Shown: positions 31,635 through 43,163, counted from the first letter of the stretch. The stretch: DNA of 64,000 bases from Rhodoferax ferrireducens T118 (GCF_000013605.1 NC_007908.1:4216001-4280000), one strand, 5' to 3'. Notes: a model not told the origin generated them from the letters alone. Made by a program: numbers and translations.

Positions 31635-32402
31635 ATGAACCTCCTGCACAAAATTGTGGCTTCGGCCGGCTTGCTCACACTCGCACTGGGCAGCGTCCAG
31701 GCTCAGAACAAGGAACTGGTCGTCGGCTCCAGCGCCACCTACCGCCCGTTTGCCTACGAAAACCCGGCCAAAGAGATCGTGGGTTATGACGTCGACATCA
31801 TCAAGGCGGTCGCGCAAAAAGCGGGACTGCAGATCAAGGTTGTCAACACACCCTGGACCGGCATCTTCGCGGCCCTCAACAATGGCGACGTCGATCTCGT
31901 CATTTCTGGCGTCACCATCAACGACAAGCGCAAACAGTCGTATGACTTCACCATGCCCTACTTTGAAGCGCGCCAGCTGATCGCCGTCCAGAAAGACAGC
32001 ACGGCCAAGAGCCTGAAAGACCTCGCTGGCAAGAAAATTGGCGTGGTCACGGGCAGCACGGGCGACGACACCGTCTCGCGCGAATTTGGCAAAACCAACC
32101 CCGATATTCGTCGCTTTGAAAGCACCCCCGTGGTGATCTCCGAGCTGGTCAACAGCGGTGTGGACGCGGCGATTGGCGACAACGGCGTCATCGCCTTTCG
32201 CGTTCAGGAGCACAAGCAGCTCAAGACCGTGAACGATCCGAGCTTTCCCAAAGAGTACTTTGGCATCGTCGTCAAGCAGGGTAACAAAGCGCTGCTGGAC
32301 AAACTCAATGCCGGTCTGAGCGCCATCAAGGCCGACGGCAGTTACGCGCAGATCTACAAGAAATGGTTCCTGGCTGAAGCGCCGGTCCTGCCAGTCCAAT
32401 AA
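31635..32402 (+). CDS. Polar amino acid ABC transporter, periplasmic binding protein
   Basis: 255 residues. Signal peptide (about 1-23, ending SVQA) and a type-3 solute-binding fold (SBP_bac_3): KELVVGSSATYRPFAYENPAKEIVGYDVDI. First of three genes encoding a complete importer with the permease at 32424 and ATPase at 33169. The binding site resembles those for basic or polar amino acids, but the ligand cannot be fixed from sequence. Confidence 0.9.
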   Translation: MNLLHKIVASAGLLTLALGSVQAQNKELVVGSSATYRPFAYENPAKEIVGYDVDIIKAVAQKAGLQIKVVNTPWTGIFAALNNGDVDLVISGVTINDKRKQSYDFTMPYFEARQLIAVQKDSTAKSLKDLAGKKIGVVTGSTGDDTVSREFGKTNPDIRRFESTPVVISELVNSGVDAAIGDNGVIAFRVQEHKQLKTVNDPSFPKEYFGIVVKQGNKALLDKLNAGLSAIKADGSYAQIYKKWFLAEAPVLPVQ

Positions 32403-32423
32403 GCCCGGGGTCGCACTTTCCCG

Positions 32424-33191
32424 ATGGAGCAAGTACTCTGGTTCGGCTGGTTTCGCGCTGACATCATTGCCGAGTACGCCGTGCTGTTCTGGCGCGGCCT
32501 GCAAATGACCATGCTGGTGACGCTGATCTGCATCGTGCAGGGCACGGCGCTGGGTCTGGCGATCGGCATGGCGCGCCTGGCAGAAGCCCGCCACGCGCCC
32601 GCCCGGCAGCTCTGCAAGTTCGCCTTGCGCTGGCCTGCCACCGTCTATGTGAGCTTTTTCCGCGGCACCCCGCTGTTTGTGCAGATTCTGCTGATTCACT
32701 TTGCGGTGCTGCCGCTGTTCATCAACCCGGCCGACGGCCTGCTGATTTCAGGCGAAACCGCGCGCAACCTGAAACAAAACTACGGTGCCTTCCTGTCCGG
32801 CGTGATCGCCCTCACCCTCAATGCGGGAGCCTATATTTCCGAGATCTTCCGGGCCGGCATCCAATCGATTGACCGCGGGCAAGTAGAAGCCTCCCGTTCA
32901 CTGGGCCTGTCGTTCCCGCGGACCATGTTCCACGTCGTGTTGCCGCAGGCGTTTCGCCGCATGCTGCCGCCGCTGGGCAACAACGCGATCTCACTGCTCA
33001 AGGACTCGTCACTGATTTCCGCGATTGGTCTGGCCGAGCTGGCCTACGCGGCACGCACGGTCGCTGGCGCGTATTCGCGTTATTGGGAACCCTATCTCAC
33101 GATTTCGTTGATGTACTGGGTGTTGACGCTGGGCCTGGCCTATGTGGTGAAGAACCTGGAGGCGCGTTATGGACGAGGTGATACGCGTTAA
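32424..33191 (+). CDS. Polar amino acid ABC transporter, permease
   Basis: 255 residues, inner-membrane HisMQ-type permease. The EAA coupling motif is [24 protein letters not shown] with its conserved Gly. One permease gene only, so a homodimer is likely. It begins 21 bp after the binding-protein gene and overlaps the ATPase gene by 23 bp. A slightly long periplasmic loop ([18 protein letters not shown]) interrupts the usual topology. Confidence 0.9.
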   Translation: MEQVLWFGWFRADIIAEYAVLFWRGLQMTMLVTLICIVQGTALGLAIGMARLAEARHAPARQLCKFALRWPATVYVSFFRGTPLFVQILLIHFAVLPLFINPADGLLISGETARNLKQNYGAFLSGVIALTLNAGAYISEIFRAGIQSIDRGQVEASRSLGLSFPRTMFHVVLPQAFRRMLPPLGNNAISLLKDSSLISAIGLAELAYAARTVAGAYSRYWEPYLTISLMYWVLTLGLAYVVKNLEARYGRGDTR

Positions 33192-33900
33192 GGGCCTGAC
33201 CAAGCAGTTTGGAACCCTGGAAGTGCTGCGGGGTATTGACTGCAGCATCCAGGCGTCCGAGGTGGTGTGTGTGATCGGTCCCTCCGGCTCGGGCAAAAGC
33301 ACCTTTCTGCGCTGCCTGAACGGTCTGGAAGATGCGTCCGGCGGGCAGGTGCTGGTGGGCGGCGTTTCGGTGCATGACCCCAGGACCGATGTGGATGCCC
33401 TGCGTTCTGAAATCGGCATGGTGTTTCAGCGCTTCAATCTTTTCCCGCACAAAACCGTGCTGGAAAATATCACGCTGGCCCCCACCAAGGTGCGCGGCCT
33501 GAGCGCTGCGCAAGCCCACAGCCGCGCCCACGACTTGCTGGTCAAGGTCGGTCTGCTCGACAAGATTGACGCCTACCCGAACCAGCTGTCCGGCGGGCAA
33601 CAACAGCGCGTGGCCATTGCCCGGGCCCTGGCCATGCAGCCGCGCATCATGCTGTTTGACGAACCCACGTCGGCGCTCGACCCCGAGATGGTGGGGGAAG
33701 TCCTGGCCGTCATGCAGGCCTTGGCCGAGGAAGGCATGACCATGGTGGTGGTCACCCACGAGATGGGCTTTGCGCGCCAGGTCGCGGACCGGGTCCTGTT
33801 CATCGACGAAGGCCTGGTGGTCGAGGCAGGAACGCCAGCCGACCTCTTTGATCGGCCCCAGGAAGAACGCACACGCCGATTCCTGAGCAAGGTGCTCTAG
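33169..33900 (+). CDS. Polar amino acid ABC transporter, ATP-binding protein (GlnQ-like)
   Basis: 243 residues. Walker [10 protein letters not shown], signature [15 protein letters not shown], Walker [14 protein letters not shown] and the His switch VVTHEMGFA are complete. A GlnQ/HisP-type ATPase driving the permease it overlaps. It converges with the dienelactone hydrolase gene (25 bp apart). Confidence 0.93.
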   Translation: MDEVIRVKGLTKQFGTLEVLRGIDCSIQASEVVCVIGPSGSGKSTFLRCLNGLEDASGGQVLVGGVSVHDPRTDVDALRSEIGMVFQRFNLFPHKTVLENITLAPTKVRGLSAAQAHSRAHDLLVKVGLLDKIDAYPNQLSGGQQQRVAIARALAMQPRIMLFDEPTSALDPEMVGEVLAVMQALAEEGMTMVVVTHEMGFARQVADRVLFIDEGLVVEAGTPADLFDRPQEERTRRFLSKVL

Positions 33901-33925
33901 CGCAACACGGGTAGCGCGCAGGAGC

Positions 33926-34618
33926 TCAAGCCAAATGCCGGGCGAAAAAGGCCAGCGTGCGCTCACGCGCCAGCGCGGCGGCCGTGGCGTCATAGGCGCT
34001 GCGATGGTCGCAGTTGAAGCCATGGCTCGCCTGATACAGGTGCACCTCCACGTCAGGGTGCGCTTGCTGGAAGGCTTGCACCCCTTCAAGCGGGATCGAT
34101 TGATCCTGCCTGGCAAAATGCGCCAGCACCGGACAGGTCGGCGTGCGTTCGATCTCCACGGCACGGGTCATGCCGCCGCCGTAGTACGGCACCACCGCAC
34201 GCAAGCCCGACAACTGGCAGGCCGCCCGCCAGGCCAGCAGGCCGCCCCAGCAGTAACCGACCAGGCCGACCTTGCCGCTTGTCCCCGCTCTCAAAGCGTG
34301 GTCGATGGCGGCTTGAATGTCCTGCATCACGCCAGGTGGCGCCAGCCCCTCCACCGCCGCCTTCAAGGCCACGCCCGCCGCCACGTCGGCCGGGCTGTAG
34401 CCCAGTTCCACACCCGGCTTGACCCGGTGAAAGGTGGCCGGCGCCAGCGCCAGGTAACCTTGCGCCGCAAAGTCATCGGCCACCGCGCGAATATGCGGGT
34501 TGACCCCAAAAATCTCTTGCAGCACGACGATCGCCCCTTGGGGCGGCCCGGCCGGTCGCGCTTGGTAGGCGGGAAATTTGAGGCCGTCTGGCGCCGTCAA
34601 TTCAATGAACTCAGCCAT
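33926..34618 (-). CDS. Dienelactone hydrolase family protein
   Basis: 230 residues, alpha/beta hydrolase. The nucleophile is the Cys of GYCWGG (as in carboxymethylenebutenolidase), with Asp in HFARQDQSIP and His in ASHGFNCD completing the triad. The start is ATG 34618 because AAGGG is about eight bases upstream; an ATG two codons earlier is too close to it. No chlorocatechol or aromatic pathway genes are nearby, so the physiological substrate is open. Confidence 0.88.
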   Translation of the reverse strand: MAEFIELTAPDGLKFPAYQARPAGPPQGAIVVLQEIFGVNPHIRAVADDFAAQGYLALAPATFHRVKPGVELGYSPADVAAGVALKAAVEGLAPPGVMQDIQAAIDHALRAGTSGKVGLVGYCWGGLLAWRAACQLSGLRAVVPYYGGGMTRAVEIERTPTCPVLAHFARQDQSIPLEGVQAFQQAHPDVEVHLYQASHGFNCDHRSAYDATAAALARERTLAFFARHLA

Positions 34619-34837
34619 CTGCATGCCCTTTTGAAAGTTTTTGTTCAGTTGGGGTTGAGCTTGCGCGCGACGAAATCAAGCCACCCGAAATCAGGACTAT
34701 TTTTCCATCGCTTGGCCAAGCAAACCGGGTTGCAGAATACCCCAACGGTGACTGTCCATTCAGCCCACGGTAAGATGCCCGCATCTGCGATGCGCTGAAT
34801 TTTCCCTCCATCATTGCCCCCTACAAAGAGGTGTTCC

Positions 34838-35419
34838 TTGAAACTTCATTCCCTGTTCTTCTCCTCCCTGCTGCTGCTGGCGCTGGGCATCAGCGGCTGC
34901 TCACCCAAGGACTCCGCCGCCACCGCAGCCGCGAGCAAGCGCGAAGTGTCCTTGCCTGCGATAGCCGCCGAGGCCAAAGGTTTTGCCGTCGGCGCCTTGA
35001 TGAGCACCAATACGGTTTATGTTTTTTTCGACAGCCAGTGTCCGCACTGCGGACACCTGTGGGCGGCGTCTGCACCGCTGCAACAAAAAGTCAAATTTGT
35101 CTGGATTCCCATCGGCATGATCAACGCCACCAGCAAGGCGCAGGGCGCCGCACTGCTGACGGCGGCCAATCCGGCGGCCTTGATGAGCGAGCATGAAGCG
35201 TCACTGCTGGCGGGCCAGGGCGGCATTTCGGCCAGCAGCAGCGTCGCGCCCGAGATCGAAAAATCGATCAAAAACAACACCCAATTGTTGAACAGCTTTG
35301 GCGCCGAATCGGTCCCGTTCGTCGTCGCCAAAAACATGAAGTCCGGACAAACCGTGAGTCGGGAGGGGGCCATGAGCACGGCCGCACTGGCCGAATTTTT
35401 GGGTGTGGATGCGCCGTAA
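34838..35419 (+). CDS. DsbG/thioredoxin-like periplasmic lipoprotein
   Basis: 193 residues starting at TTG 34838, chosen because AAAGAGG ends six bases before it. A lipoprotein signal (LALGISGCSP, lipobox Cys) is followed by a thioredoxin-fold domain with CPHC in FFDSQCPHCGHLW, the DsbA/DsbG-type active site, and a cis-Pro in SVPFVV. Probably an outer- or inner-membrane-tethered thiol oxidoreductase or isomerase. The short length suggests no separate DsbC/G dimerisation domain. The 213 bp upstream hold no other gene. Confidence 0.82.
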   Translation: MKLHSLFFSSLLLLALGISGCSPKDSAATAAASKREVSLPAIAAEAKGFAVGALMSTNTVYVFFDSQCPHCGHLWAASAPLQQKVKFVWIPIGMINATSKAQGAALLTAANPAALMSEHEASLLAGQGGISASSSVAPEIEKSIKNNTQLLNSFGAESVPFVVAKNMKSGQTVSREGAMSTAALAEFLGVDAP

Positions 35420-35485
35420 GCGCTGCCGCCAACCGGTGGCAGGCCACTTGGTCGACAATCGCGGGTTGACCTACCGTTTAATCCT

Positions 35486-36172
35486 ATGACCCGTACTACA
35501 CCCGAAGCACCCGCCCAAGCCGATACACCGACGCAGCCCGCAGAGCAAGCCAGCAAGCCCGGGCGCTCGCAAGCTGTCCAGCCCGTGCTGGAGAAGCTGT
35601 TTGAACTCTATCCGCATCTGTTTGGCGCCGAGTTCCTGCCGCTCAAGCTTGGTATTTTTCAGGAGCTGCTGGCCCTTCACCCCGAGCAGTTCCAGCGCGA
35701 CAGCCTCAAGCTGGCACTGGGCCTGCACACCCGCTCGACGCGCTACCTGCAAAGTGTTGCCGCAGGCAAGCCGCGCCATGACCTGCAGGGCGCAGCGGTG
35801 GAAGCTGTCGCCCCGGAGCATGTGCACTTCGCCCTGCTGGAGCTGTTTCGCCGTCGGCAAGGCCGCACCCAGGCCGATTTGCGGCCAAAATTGCGGGCCC
35901 AATTGCTCGCCGCGTTTGCCGCGTCCGGCTTGACACGCCAGGAGTACCAGGCCAGGGTGCTGACAAAAGATGCGAGCGCCAATACCTTGCTGGAGGAAGC
36001 ATTTGCCGAACTGGATCAAAAGTTGGCCAAGCAAGAGGCCTTGCTCAGAGCCTTCAACAGCAGCGGCAAGACACCCGCAGAGTTTGCCGACATGTACGGA
36101 CTGGATCAGCGCGACGTCATGCTGGTGCTGGATCAGGGTCGCAGCCAGCCGGTGCCCGCTGTCAAACCCTAG
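35486..36172 (+). CDS. ProQ/FinO family RNA-binding protein
   Basis: 228 residues. The FinO/ProQ domain occupies about residues 30-130: FGAEFLPLKLGIFQELL, then ALGLHTRSTRYLQSVAAGKPRHDLQG, both typical. A charged C-terminal extension (about 130-228) differs from E. coli ProQ. Proteins of this family bind structured 3' ends of sRNAs and mRNAs and act as RNA chaperones. It stands alone between the DsbG-like and MarC genes. A predicted sRNA at 29.0 kb is a possible client, but nothing in the sequence links them. Confidence 0.88.
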   Translation: MTRTTPEAPAQADTPTQPAEQASKPGRSQAVQPVLEKLFELYPHLFGAEFLPLKLGIFQELLALHPEQFQRDSLKLALGLHTRSTRYLQSVAAGKPRHDLQGAAVEAVAPEHVHFALLELFRRRQGRTQADLRPKLRAQLLAAFAASGLTRQEYQARVLTKDASANTLLEEAFAELDQKLAKQEALLRAFNSSGKTPAEFADMYGLDQRDVMLVLDQGRSQPVPAVKP

Positions 36173-36241
36173 CGCTTGATCCGCCCGTTTTTCTCCGGCT
36201 TCAGCTTGGCCTTTTAGCGCACCAATCAGGAGGAAGATTCC

Positions 36242-36862
36242 ATGGATTTCAAGCCCCTCGTCACGCTGCTGGCCATTGTCAATCCCCTGGCCATCGTGCC
36301 GTTCTTCATTCACTACACGCAGGACTTCACGCGCGAGCAACGGCGGCGCACGATCTGGATTTCATCGTTCAGCACCTTTGTTGTGATTACCACCAGCGCC
36401 CTGATGGGCCTGCATATTCTGGATTTCTTCAGCATCTCGCTGGCCAGTTTTCAGGTCGGTGGCGGCATGCTGCTGCTGACCTCGTCCCTGGCCATGCTCA
36501 ACGCTCAGCCAGCAGAGGCCAAATCGAATGAAGAAGAAATGCATGACGCCTCCGTCCGCGCCAGCATTGCGGTAGTGCCGCTCACCATTCCCCTGCTGGC
36601 CGGTCCGGCCACCATGTCGACGGTGGTGATTTATGCCGAAAAGGCCAAGACTTTCTGGCAGATGAGCACGCTGGTGGGCTACGGCCTGGTCATCGCCCTG
36701 GCCACCGCCTTGTGCTTTTCGCTGGCCCAGCCGATTGCCCGCGGCCTGGGCAAGACCGGCATCAACGTCATGACGCGTTTGATGGGGCTGATCCTGGCGG
36801 CGCTGGCGGTCGAGGTCATGTCCGACGGCCTGATCAAGCTGTTTCCGATTCTGGGACGGTAG
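36242..36862 (+). CDS. MarC family integral membrane protein
   Basis: 206 residues with six transmembrane segments; MDFKPLVTLLAIVNPLAIVPFF and VVPLTIPLLAGPATMSTVVIYAE are family hallmarks (UPF0056/MarC). AGGAGGAAGATTCC gives a strong ribosome-binding site. Despite the name, MarC is not known to confer multidrug resistance; function is unknown. It converges with the giant uvrA gene, stops 4 bp apart. Confidence 0.88.
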   Translation: MDFKPLVTLLAIVNPLAIVPFFIHYTQDFTREQRRRTIWISSFSTFVVITTSALMGLHILDFFSISLASFQVGGGMLLLTSSLAMLNAQPAEAKSNEEEMHDASVRASIAVVPLTIPLLAGPATMSTVVIYAEKAKTFWQMSTLVGYGLVIALATALCFSLAQPIARGLGKTGINVMTRLMGLILAALAVEVMSDGLIKLFPILGR

Positions 36863-36866
36863 ACGG

Positions 36867-39800
36867 CTACCGGGCCAGCACCGCCGCCAGCGCCACGCCG
36901 GTGGGCGTGCCCAGCGTCACCACACCCTCCGGCGTCGTCGCAGCCACCACGCGGCCACCGGCGTTGCCGCCATCGGGCCCCAGGTCAATCACCCAATCGG
37001 CCTCGGCAATCACGTCCAGGTCGTGTTCGATCACCACCACGCTGTGGCCGCCATCGACCAGGCGGTGCAGCACCTTGATCAGTTTCTCCACGTCCGCCAT
37101 GTGCAAGCCGACGGTGGGCTCATCCAGCACGTACAGGGTGTGCGGGGCTTTTTGACCGCGCCGCGTGATGTCGTCGCGCACCTTGCTCAGTTCGGTCACC
37201 AGCTTGAGGCGTTGCGCCTCGCCGCCGCTGAGGGTGGGCGAGGGTTGGCCCAGGGTCAGATAACCGAGCCCCACGTCTTTCAGCAGTTGCAGCGGGTGGC
37301 TGATATTGGGCATGGCAGCGAAAAATTGCACCGCTTCATCCACTTCCATTTGCAGCACGTCGCCAATGTTCTTGCCGCGCCAGGTGACGGCCAGGGTCTC
37401 CGGGTTGAAACGCGCGCCCTTGCAGGTTTCGCACAACACCTTCACATCCGGCAGAAAACTCATGGCAATGGTACGGATGCCCTGCCCTTCACAACCGGCG
37501 CAGCGGCCCTCACCGGTGTTGAAGCTGAAGCGGTTGGCCGCGTAGCCGCGTGCCTTGGCCTCCAGCGTGTCGGCGAACAGCTTGCGGATGATGTCCCAGA
37601 AGCCGATGTAGGTGGCCGGGCACGAACGCGGGGTTTTGCCGATCGGGGTCTGGTCGACTTCGAGCACGCGGTCGACCGACTCGAAACCGGTGACGGATGT
37701 GCAGCCGGTCCAGCTGATTTGCTCGCCGGCGTCCAAGGCGTCGCGACCGGCTTTGGTGCTGCGTTTTTGCACGGCGGTGTGGACGTTGGCGAGCAAAACG
37801 TCTCTTGCCAGGGTCGATTTGCCGGAGCCGCTGACACCGGTGATGGCGACGAGTCGGCTCAAGGGGACTTGGGCGGTGACGTGCTGCAGGTTGTGCATGG
37901 TGGCGTTGGTTACCGTCAGCCAGCGCTGCACTTCGGGGGTTGTGAAATTGGGGTCAGATTCCAATTTCGAAGCAGCTTTTTTCTTCTTCGGAGGAGCGGG
38001 GATGAAAATGGAATTCGACCCCAGATTCACTGTGGTCGTCACATTCGACGCGGCCACACTCAAGTTCGCGCTAAGAGTCAACGGTTTCGCGGCTGGAGCC
38101 GGTTTGCCGGGCAACGATGTTGAGCCTGCGTCTGAGGCGCCCGGCGAACCGGCTCTGGACGCAGCGAGTACCGCGCCAGTTCCGATTCCAACACCCACAT
38201 CAGCGAGCATCAGCACGGGCCGACGTGGCTTCAACGGATGCTTCATCGCGTGCAGCAAATAGCGCCCCGTTTGCGACTCAGCAGCCCCCTGAATGTCGGC
38301 CACAGAACCCTCGGCCACCAACTGCCCGCCGCGTTTGCCCGCGCTGGGGCCAATGTCGATGATGTGGTCGGCGTAGCGGATGGTGTCTTCATCGTGCTCC
38401 ACCACCACCAGCGTGTTGCCCTGGTCGCTCAGGCTTTGCAGCGCACCCAGCAGGATCTGGTTGTCGCGCGGGTGCAGGCCAATGGTGGGCTCGTCGAGCA
38501 CGTAGCACACACCCTGCAGGTTGCTGCCGAGTTGCGCGGCCAGGCGGATGCGCTGCGCCTCGCCACCGCTGAGCGTGGGCGCGCCCCGGTCCAGCGTGAG
38601 ATAGCCCAGGCCCACCTGCTCCAAAAACTCAAGCCGACCTTTGATCTCGGGCACCAGGTCACGCGCAATGTCGGTTTCGCGCTGGCTCATGCGGCCCTGG
38701 GTCTGCAGCGTCTCCACCCACTGGCGCAGGTCGGTAACACTCAGGCGAGCCAGTTCGGTGATGGCCACCCCCTCGATCGCCTGCCTGGCACGGATGCTTG
38801 CGGTCGCAGGACTTGCCAGTTGCAGGCCGAACTTCACGGCCCGTGCCGTCGCATTGAGCCGCGTACCCTGGCAAGCTGGACACACCGCATCCACCAGATC
38901 CTCCACCTCGGGCTCGGCAAAGGTCTGCTCGCGCCCCTTGTTATCGTTGTCAACCACCGAGTCGTCGAACACCTTGCGCTGCTCTTTGGTCAGGCGAACA
39001 CCGGTGCCGACGCAGTCCGGGCACCAGCCGTGCTTGCTGTTGTAGGAGAACAGGCGCGGGTCCAGCTCGGCGTAACTGGTGCTGCACACCGGGCAGGCGC
39101 GCAGGGTGGAAAAAGCCTGCAACGTGCCAATCTGCGCGGTCGGCGTGCCCGCCAGCATGGCGGCACGCAAGCCACTCAAGTTGCTCAAGACATGCACCAC
39201 GCCTTTGCCGTGCATCAGCGCTTGCGCCAGCGCCGCACGCAAGGCGGCTTCTTGCTCCGGCAGCACGTCCAGACTGGCCACCGGCAGCTCGATCGTGTGC
39301 TCCTTGAAACGGTCGATGCGCGGGAAAGCCGTGGTCGGCAAAAAGTTGCCGTCCACCCGCAAGTGCGTGAAGCCGCGCGGCCGCGCCCAGTCGGCCAGCT
39401 CGGTGTAAACACCCTTGCGGTTCATCACCAGGGGGCTAAGCAAGCCGATGTGCTGGCCGCGAAAGTTTTTCATCAGTTGGGCGGCAATGCTGTCGGGCGT
39501 TTGCGGCGCCACCGGTGTACCGTCATGGATACAGTGCTGCGTGCCCAGCTTGACAAACAGCAGGCGCAAGAAATGCCAGACCTCGGTGGTGGTGCCGACG
39601 GTCGATTTGCGCCCGCCCCGGGACAGCCGCTGCTCGATCGCCACCGTTGGCGGGATGCCATAGACCGCGTCCACTTCCGGCCGGCCCGCCGGCTGCACGA
39701 TGGAGCGCGCATAGGCATTGAGCGACTCCAGATAGCGGCGCTGCCCCTCATTGAAGAGAATGTCGAAGGCCAGCGTCGATTTGCCCGAACCCGACACACC

Positions 39801-42800
39801 GGTCACCACCGTGAACTTGCCACGTGGAATGTTGACGCTCAAGGACTTGAGGTTGTGTTCACGCGCATTGATGATCTGGATGGCGTTTTCAGCCGCATGC
39901 ACACCATGATCCGCGGCGGCGGGGGTTGCGCCGGGCAACGATGTTGAGCCTGCGTCTGAGGCGCCCGGCGTGACCCCTGCCGCCGTAGCGTGCACCAAAT
40001 ACGGCGCAGTGAATTCATTCACCCCATGCACGCCCCCCATCGCCGTAGCGTAGTCGCGCAAGGCTTTGCCCGTATGGGAAGCCGGATGCTGCCGCACATC
40101 ATCCGGCGTGCCAAACGCCACCACTTCACCGCCCGCATCGCCGCCTTCGGGCCCGAGGTCAATCAGCCAATCCGAGGCCCGGATGACATCCAGGTTGTGC
40201 TCGATCACGATCAATGAATGCCCCACATCCAACAGTTTGCGCAAGGCGCGCATCAGCTTGGCGATGTCGTCGAAATGCAGGCCGGTGGTGGGTTCATCGA
40301 ACATGAACAAGGTGCCGCGCCGGGCGATGGCCTGACGGCTCGCACTCGCGCTTTTGGCAGCGTCGGCCAAAAACCCGGCCAGCTTGAGACGCTGCGCCTC
40401 GCCACCGCTGAGCGTGGGCACCGGCTGGCCCAACTTCACGTATTCCAGACCTACATCAATAATGGGCTGCAGCCCCCGTATTACCTCGCGATCATGTTCA
40501 AAAAGCATAGCGGCTTCGCTGACGGTCAGGTTCAGCACGTCGGCGACGTTGATGTGTCTGACGCTGGGGGCTGGCCCCGCGGATTTGATGCGCAGCGGGC
40601 GCTCAATCGTGATCTCCAGGATTTCGGGGCGGTAGCGTTTGCCATCGCAGTCCGGGCAGCGCAGGTAAACGTCGCTCAAGAACTGCATTTCCACATGTTC
40701 GAAGCCCGATCCGCCGCAGGTGGCGCAGCGGCCGTCGCCATTGTTGAAGCTGAATTTGGACGCGGTGTAGCCGCGCTGGCGCGACAGCGGCGCATTGGCA
40801 AAAATCTCACGGATCGCATCCCAGGCGCCGACGTAGCTCACCGGGTTGGAGCGTGCGGTCTTGCCAATCGGGGACTGGTCCACAAAGACCACGTCACTGA
40901 GTTGCTCGGCGCCCAGCAGGCGCTCAAAGGCGCCCGGGGCCTCGGACGGCTTGCCAAAATGCCGTTTCAGCGCCGGCGCCAGGATGTCCTGGATCAGGGT
41001 TGACTTGCCGGAGCCGCTGACCCCGGTGATACACACCAGGCGCTGCAGCGGAAATTCGACGCCCACGTTTTTCAGGTTGTGCTCGCGTGCACCTTCCAGA
41101 ATCAGGCGTGGGGTGTTGGCGGCCACTAGTCGCTGGAAGCCCAGGCCGACCTGCTTGCGCCCGCCCAGGTAAGCGCCGGTGAGGGTGTCGGCGTGGCGCA
41201 AATCAGCGGTGCTGCCGTCAAACACGATTTGCCCGCCGCGCTCGCCCGGCCCGGGCCCCATGTCGATCATGCGGTCGGCCGCCAGCATCACCGCCGGGTC
41301 GTGCTCCACCACCACCAGCGTGTTGCCCGCGTCACGCAGGCGCTGCATGGCCACGATGATGCGGTGCATGTCACGCGGATGCAAGCCGATGCTGGGCTCG
41401 TCCAGCACAAACAGGGTATTGACCAGCGAGGTGCCCAAGGCGGTGGTGAGGTTGATGCGCTGGACCTCGCCACCGCTGAGGGTGCGGCTTTGCCGGTCCA
41501 GGGTGAGGTAGCCAATGCCCACCTCACACAGGTACTTCAGGCGCGTGCTGATTTCCTCGAACAGCAGTTTGAGGGTCTTGGCATCAGCCTCAGAAGTCAC
41601 CACCGCCACAGACAAACCGGGTTCCCCGGCTGTTTCCGGCGCGGCGCGCTCCGACACCCCAAGCCGAGCTTGCATCGAATCGAAGAAGCGTCGCACCCGG
41701 TCCAGCGGCAACAACATCAAGTCGTGCAAACACAGGCCCGGCAGGGCCTCCAACTGCTCACGCGACCACTTGACGCCCGCCGGCATAAACCGCTTGGCCG
41801 GATCCAAAACCTTATCGGCATCGGCCTTGCTGCCCATGCGCCACAGCAGACTCTCGGTCTTCAGCCGCGCACCGCCGCAGGTCGGGCATGGCGTGTAGCT
41901 GCGGTACTTGGACAGCAGCACGCGGATGTGCATTTTGTAGGACTTGGTTTCCAGGTATTCAAAAAAACGCCTGATGCCAAACCAGTGCTGGTTCCACTTG
42001 CCATTCCAGTTGGGGGAGCCATCGATCACCCAATGCTGCTGCTCGGGCGTGAGCTTGTACCAGGGCGTGTCGCGCGGAATGCCGGCGCCTTCCGCGTGGC
42101 GCATCAAATCGTCCTGCGCCTCCTGCCAGGCGGGGGTCTGCATCGGCTTGATGGCGCCGGCGCGCAAGGTCAGCTTGTCATTGGGAATCACCAGCCCGTA
42201 GTCGACTCCAATGACGCGGCCAAAACCGCGGCAGGCATCGCAGGCACCCACGGCGGAGTTGAAAGAAAACATCGACGCGATCGGGTCGGTGTAGCGCAAG
42301 TTGCTCTCGGGACAATGCAGGCCGGTGGAAAAGCGCCAGATCTCAGGGACCGAATTTACTATCGAATCTGTAGCCAAACTCCCTTGAATATCGGGGGCTT
42401 GCGGCTCATTAAGCACATAAACGTTGATCCGCCCGCTGCCGTGCTTGAGCGCCACCTCAATCGCCTCCAGCACACGCGCGCGCTCGGCGTGAGCCAGCCT
42501 GAACCGGTCCGCCACCACGTCCAGCACTTTGCGCCTGGATGCCGGTTCCGGGGCGGCTTTGCCGGGCTTTTTGTGACCGACAGCCGGGCTTGCCTCCACC
42601 TCAAGATCGCGCTCCGCCTGCACCTTGGTAAAGCCGCTCACCGACAACCACTGCGCCACCTCCTCCGGCGTGGCACTGGCCGGCAATTCAACCGGGAAGG
42701 TAATGGCCAGGCGGGTATTCGCCTGCGCTGAGCGCTCCAGCAGCTGCGCGTAAATCGTCTCGGGGCTGTCGTGGCGCACCGGCTGCGCCGTGACCCGGTC

Positions 42801-43163
42801 AAACAAAGCCCCAGCGCGGGCGAACAGCAGCTTCAAATGGTCGTTGAGCTCGGTCATCGTGCCCACCGTGGAGCGGCTGGAGCGCACCGGGTTGGTCTGG
42901 TCAATCGCAATCGCCGGCGGCACGCCTTCGACCTTGTCCACAGCGGGCTTGTCCATGCGATCCAGAAACTGGCGCGCATAGGCGGAGAAGGTTTCCACAT
43001 AACGCCGCTGGCCTTCGGCAAACAGGGTGTCAAACACCAGGCTCGACTTGCCCGAACCGCTGGGCCCGGTCACCACCGTGAGCTCGCCAGTGCGGATGTC
43101 GAGGTCCAGGTTTTTGAGGTTATGCTGGCGCGCACCGCGAATACGGATGATTCCCTGGGGCAT
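36867..43163 (-). CDS. Tandem double-length UvrA-like protein (four ABC modules)
   Basis: 2098 residues, twice normal UvrA. Walker A motifs near 35, 714, 1123 and 1776 (GPSGSGKSS then three GVSGSGKST); signatures LSGGE(V/A)QR near 560, 916, 1529 and 1976; zinc-site cysteine pairs in both halves ([28 protein letters not shown]). Residues 1-1055 and ~1090-2098 are each a full UvrA. Linkers at ~1055-1090 and ~1660-1715 are Ala/Ser/Pro-rich, share [12 protein letters not shown], and the second also has a [10 protein letters not shown] run. ATG 43163 starts [16 protein letters not shown]; 69 further upstream codons are implausible. Because UvrA works as a dimer, this may be a covalent dimer. A conventional uvrA end is at the window's left edge. 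Confidence 0.92.
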   Translation of the reverse strand: MPQGIIRIRGARQHNLKNLDLDIRTGELTVVTGPSGSGKSSLVFDTLFAEGQRRYVETFSAYARQFLDRMDKPAVDKVEGVPPAIAIDQTNPVRSSRSTVGTMTELNDHLKLLFARAGALFDRVTAQPVRHDSPETIYAQLLERSAQANTRLAITFPVELPASATPEEVAQWLSVSGFTKVQAERDLEVEASPAVGHKKPGKAAPEPASRRKVLDVVADRFRLAHAERARVLEAIEVALKHGSGRINVYVLNEPQAPDIQGSLATDSIVNSVPEIWRFSTGLHCPESNLRYTDPIASMFSFNSAVGACDACRGFGRVIGVDYGLVIPNDKLTLRAGAIKPMQTPAWQEAQDDLMRHAEGAGIPRDTPWYKLTPEQQHWVIDGSPNWNGKWNQHWFGIRRFFEYLETKSYKMHIRVLLSKYRSYTPCPTCGGARLKTESLLWRMGSKADADKVLDPAKRFMPAGVKWSREQLEALPGLCLHDLMLLPLDRVRRFFDSMQARLGVSERAAPETAGEPGLSVAVVTSEADAKTLKLLFEEISTRLKYLCEVGIGYLTLDRQSRTLSGGEVQRINLTTALGTSLVNTLFVLDEPSIGLHPRDMHRIIVAMQRLRDAGNTLVVVEHDPAVMLAADRMIDMGPGPGERGGQIVFDGSTADLRHADTLTGAYLGGRKQVGLGFQRLVAANTPRLILEGAREHNLKNVGVEFPLQRLVCITGVSGSGKSTLIQDILAPALKRHFGKPSEAPGAFERLLGAEQLSDVVFVDQSPIGKTARSNPVSYVGAWDAIREIFANAPLSRQRGYTASKFSFNNGDGRCATCGGSGFEHVEMQFLSDVYLRCPDCDGKRYRPEILEITIERPLRIKSAGPAPSVRHINVADVLNLTVSEAAMLFEHDREVIRGLQPIIDVGLEYVKLGQPVPTLSGGEAQRLKLAGFLADAAKSASASRQAIARRGTLFMFDEPTTGLHFDDIAKLMRALRKLLDVGHSLIVIEHNLDVIRASDWLIDLGPEGGDAGGEVVAFGTPDDVRQHPASHTGKALRDYATAMGGVHGVNEFTAPYLVHATAAGVTPGASDAGSTSLPGATPAAADHGVHAAENAIQIINAREHNLKSLSVNIPRGKFTVVTGVSGSGKSTLAFDILFNEGQRRYLESLNAYARSIVQPAGRPEVDAVYGIPPTVAIEQRLSRGGRKSTVGTTTEVWHFLRLLFVKLGTQHCIHDGTPVAPQTPDSIAAQLMKNFRGQHIGLLSPLVMNRKGVYTELADWARPRGFTHLRVDGNFLPTTAFPRIDRFKEHTIELPVASLDVLPEQEAALRAALAQALMHGKGVVHVLSNLSGLRAAMLAGTPTAQIGTLQAFSTLRACPVCSTSYAELDPRLFSYNSKHGWCPDCVGTGVRLTKEQRKVFDDSVVDNDNKGREQTFAEPEVEDLVDAVCPACQGTRLNATARAVKFGLQLASPATASIRARQAIEGVAITELARLSVTDLRQWVETLQTQGRMSQRETDIARDLVPEIKGRLEFLEQVGLGYLTLDRGAPTLSGGEAQRIRLAAQLGSNLQGVCYVLDEPTIGLHPRDNQILLGALQSLSDQGNTLVVVEHDEDTIRYADHIIDIGPSAGKRGGQLVAEGSVADIQGAAESQTGRYLLHAMKHPLKPRRPVLMLADVGVGIGTGAVLAASRAGSPGASDAGSTSLPGKPAPAAKPLTLSANLSVAASNVTTTVNLGSNSIFIPAPPKKKKAASKLESDPNFTTPEVQRWLTVTNATMHNLQHVTAQVPLSRLVAITGVSGSGKSTLARDVLLANVHTAVQKRSTKAGRDALDAGEQISWTGCTSVTGFESVDRVLEVDQTPIGKTPRSCPATYIGFWDIIRKLFADTLEAKARGYAANRFSFNTGEGRCAGCEGQGIRTIAMSFLPDVKVLCETCKGARFNPETLAVTWRGKNIGDVLQMEVDEAVQFFAAMPNISHPLQLLKDVGLGYLTLGQPSPTLSGGEAQRLKLVTELSKVRDDITRRGQKAPHTLYVLDEPTVGLHMADVEKLIKVLHRLVDGGHSVVVIEHDLDVIAEADWVIDLGPDGGNAGGRVVAATTPEGVVTLGTPTGVALAAVLAR
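38106..38146. repeat. 41-bp repeat, copy A (inside tandem uvrA, linker 2)
   Basis: Identical to 39930-39970. Begins GCCGGGCAACGATG and ends GAGGCGCCCGGCG, so its ends are inverted (CCGGGC/GCCCGG). On the minus strand it encodes [12 protein letters not shown] in frame. Confidence 0.9.
39930..39970. repeat. 41-bp repeat, copy B (inside tandem uvrA, linker 1)
   Basis: Exact copy of 38106-38146, 1824 bp (608 codons) away in the same frame, at the junction between the two UvrA halves. The flanking bases differ, so the identity stops sharply at the repeat ends. Confidence 0.9.

Noticed and set aside
41193..42731. 512-residue and several other long frames antisense to the tandem uvrA
   Set aside because: They mirror third-position GC bias of the real gene and contain no recognisable domain or ribosome-binding site.
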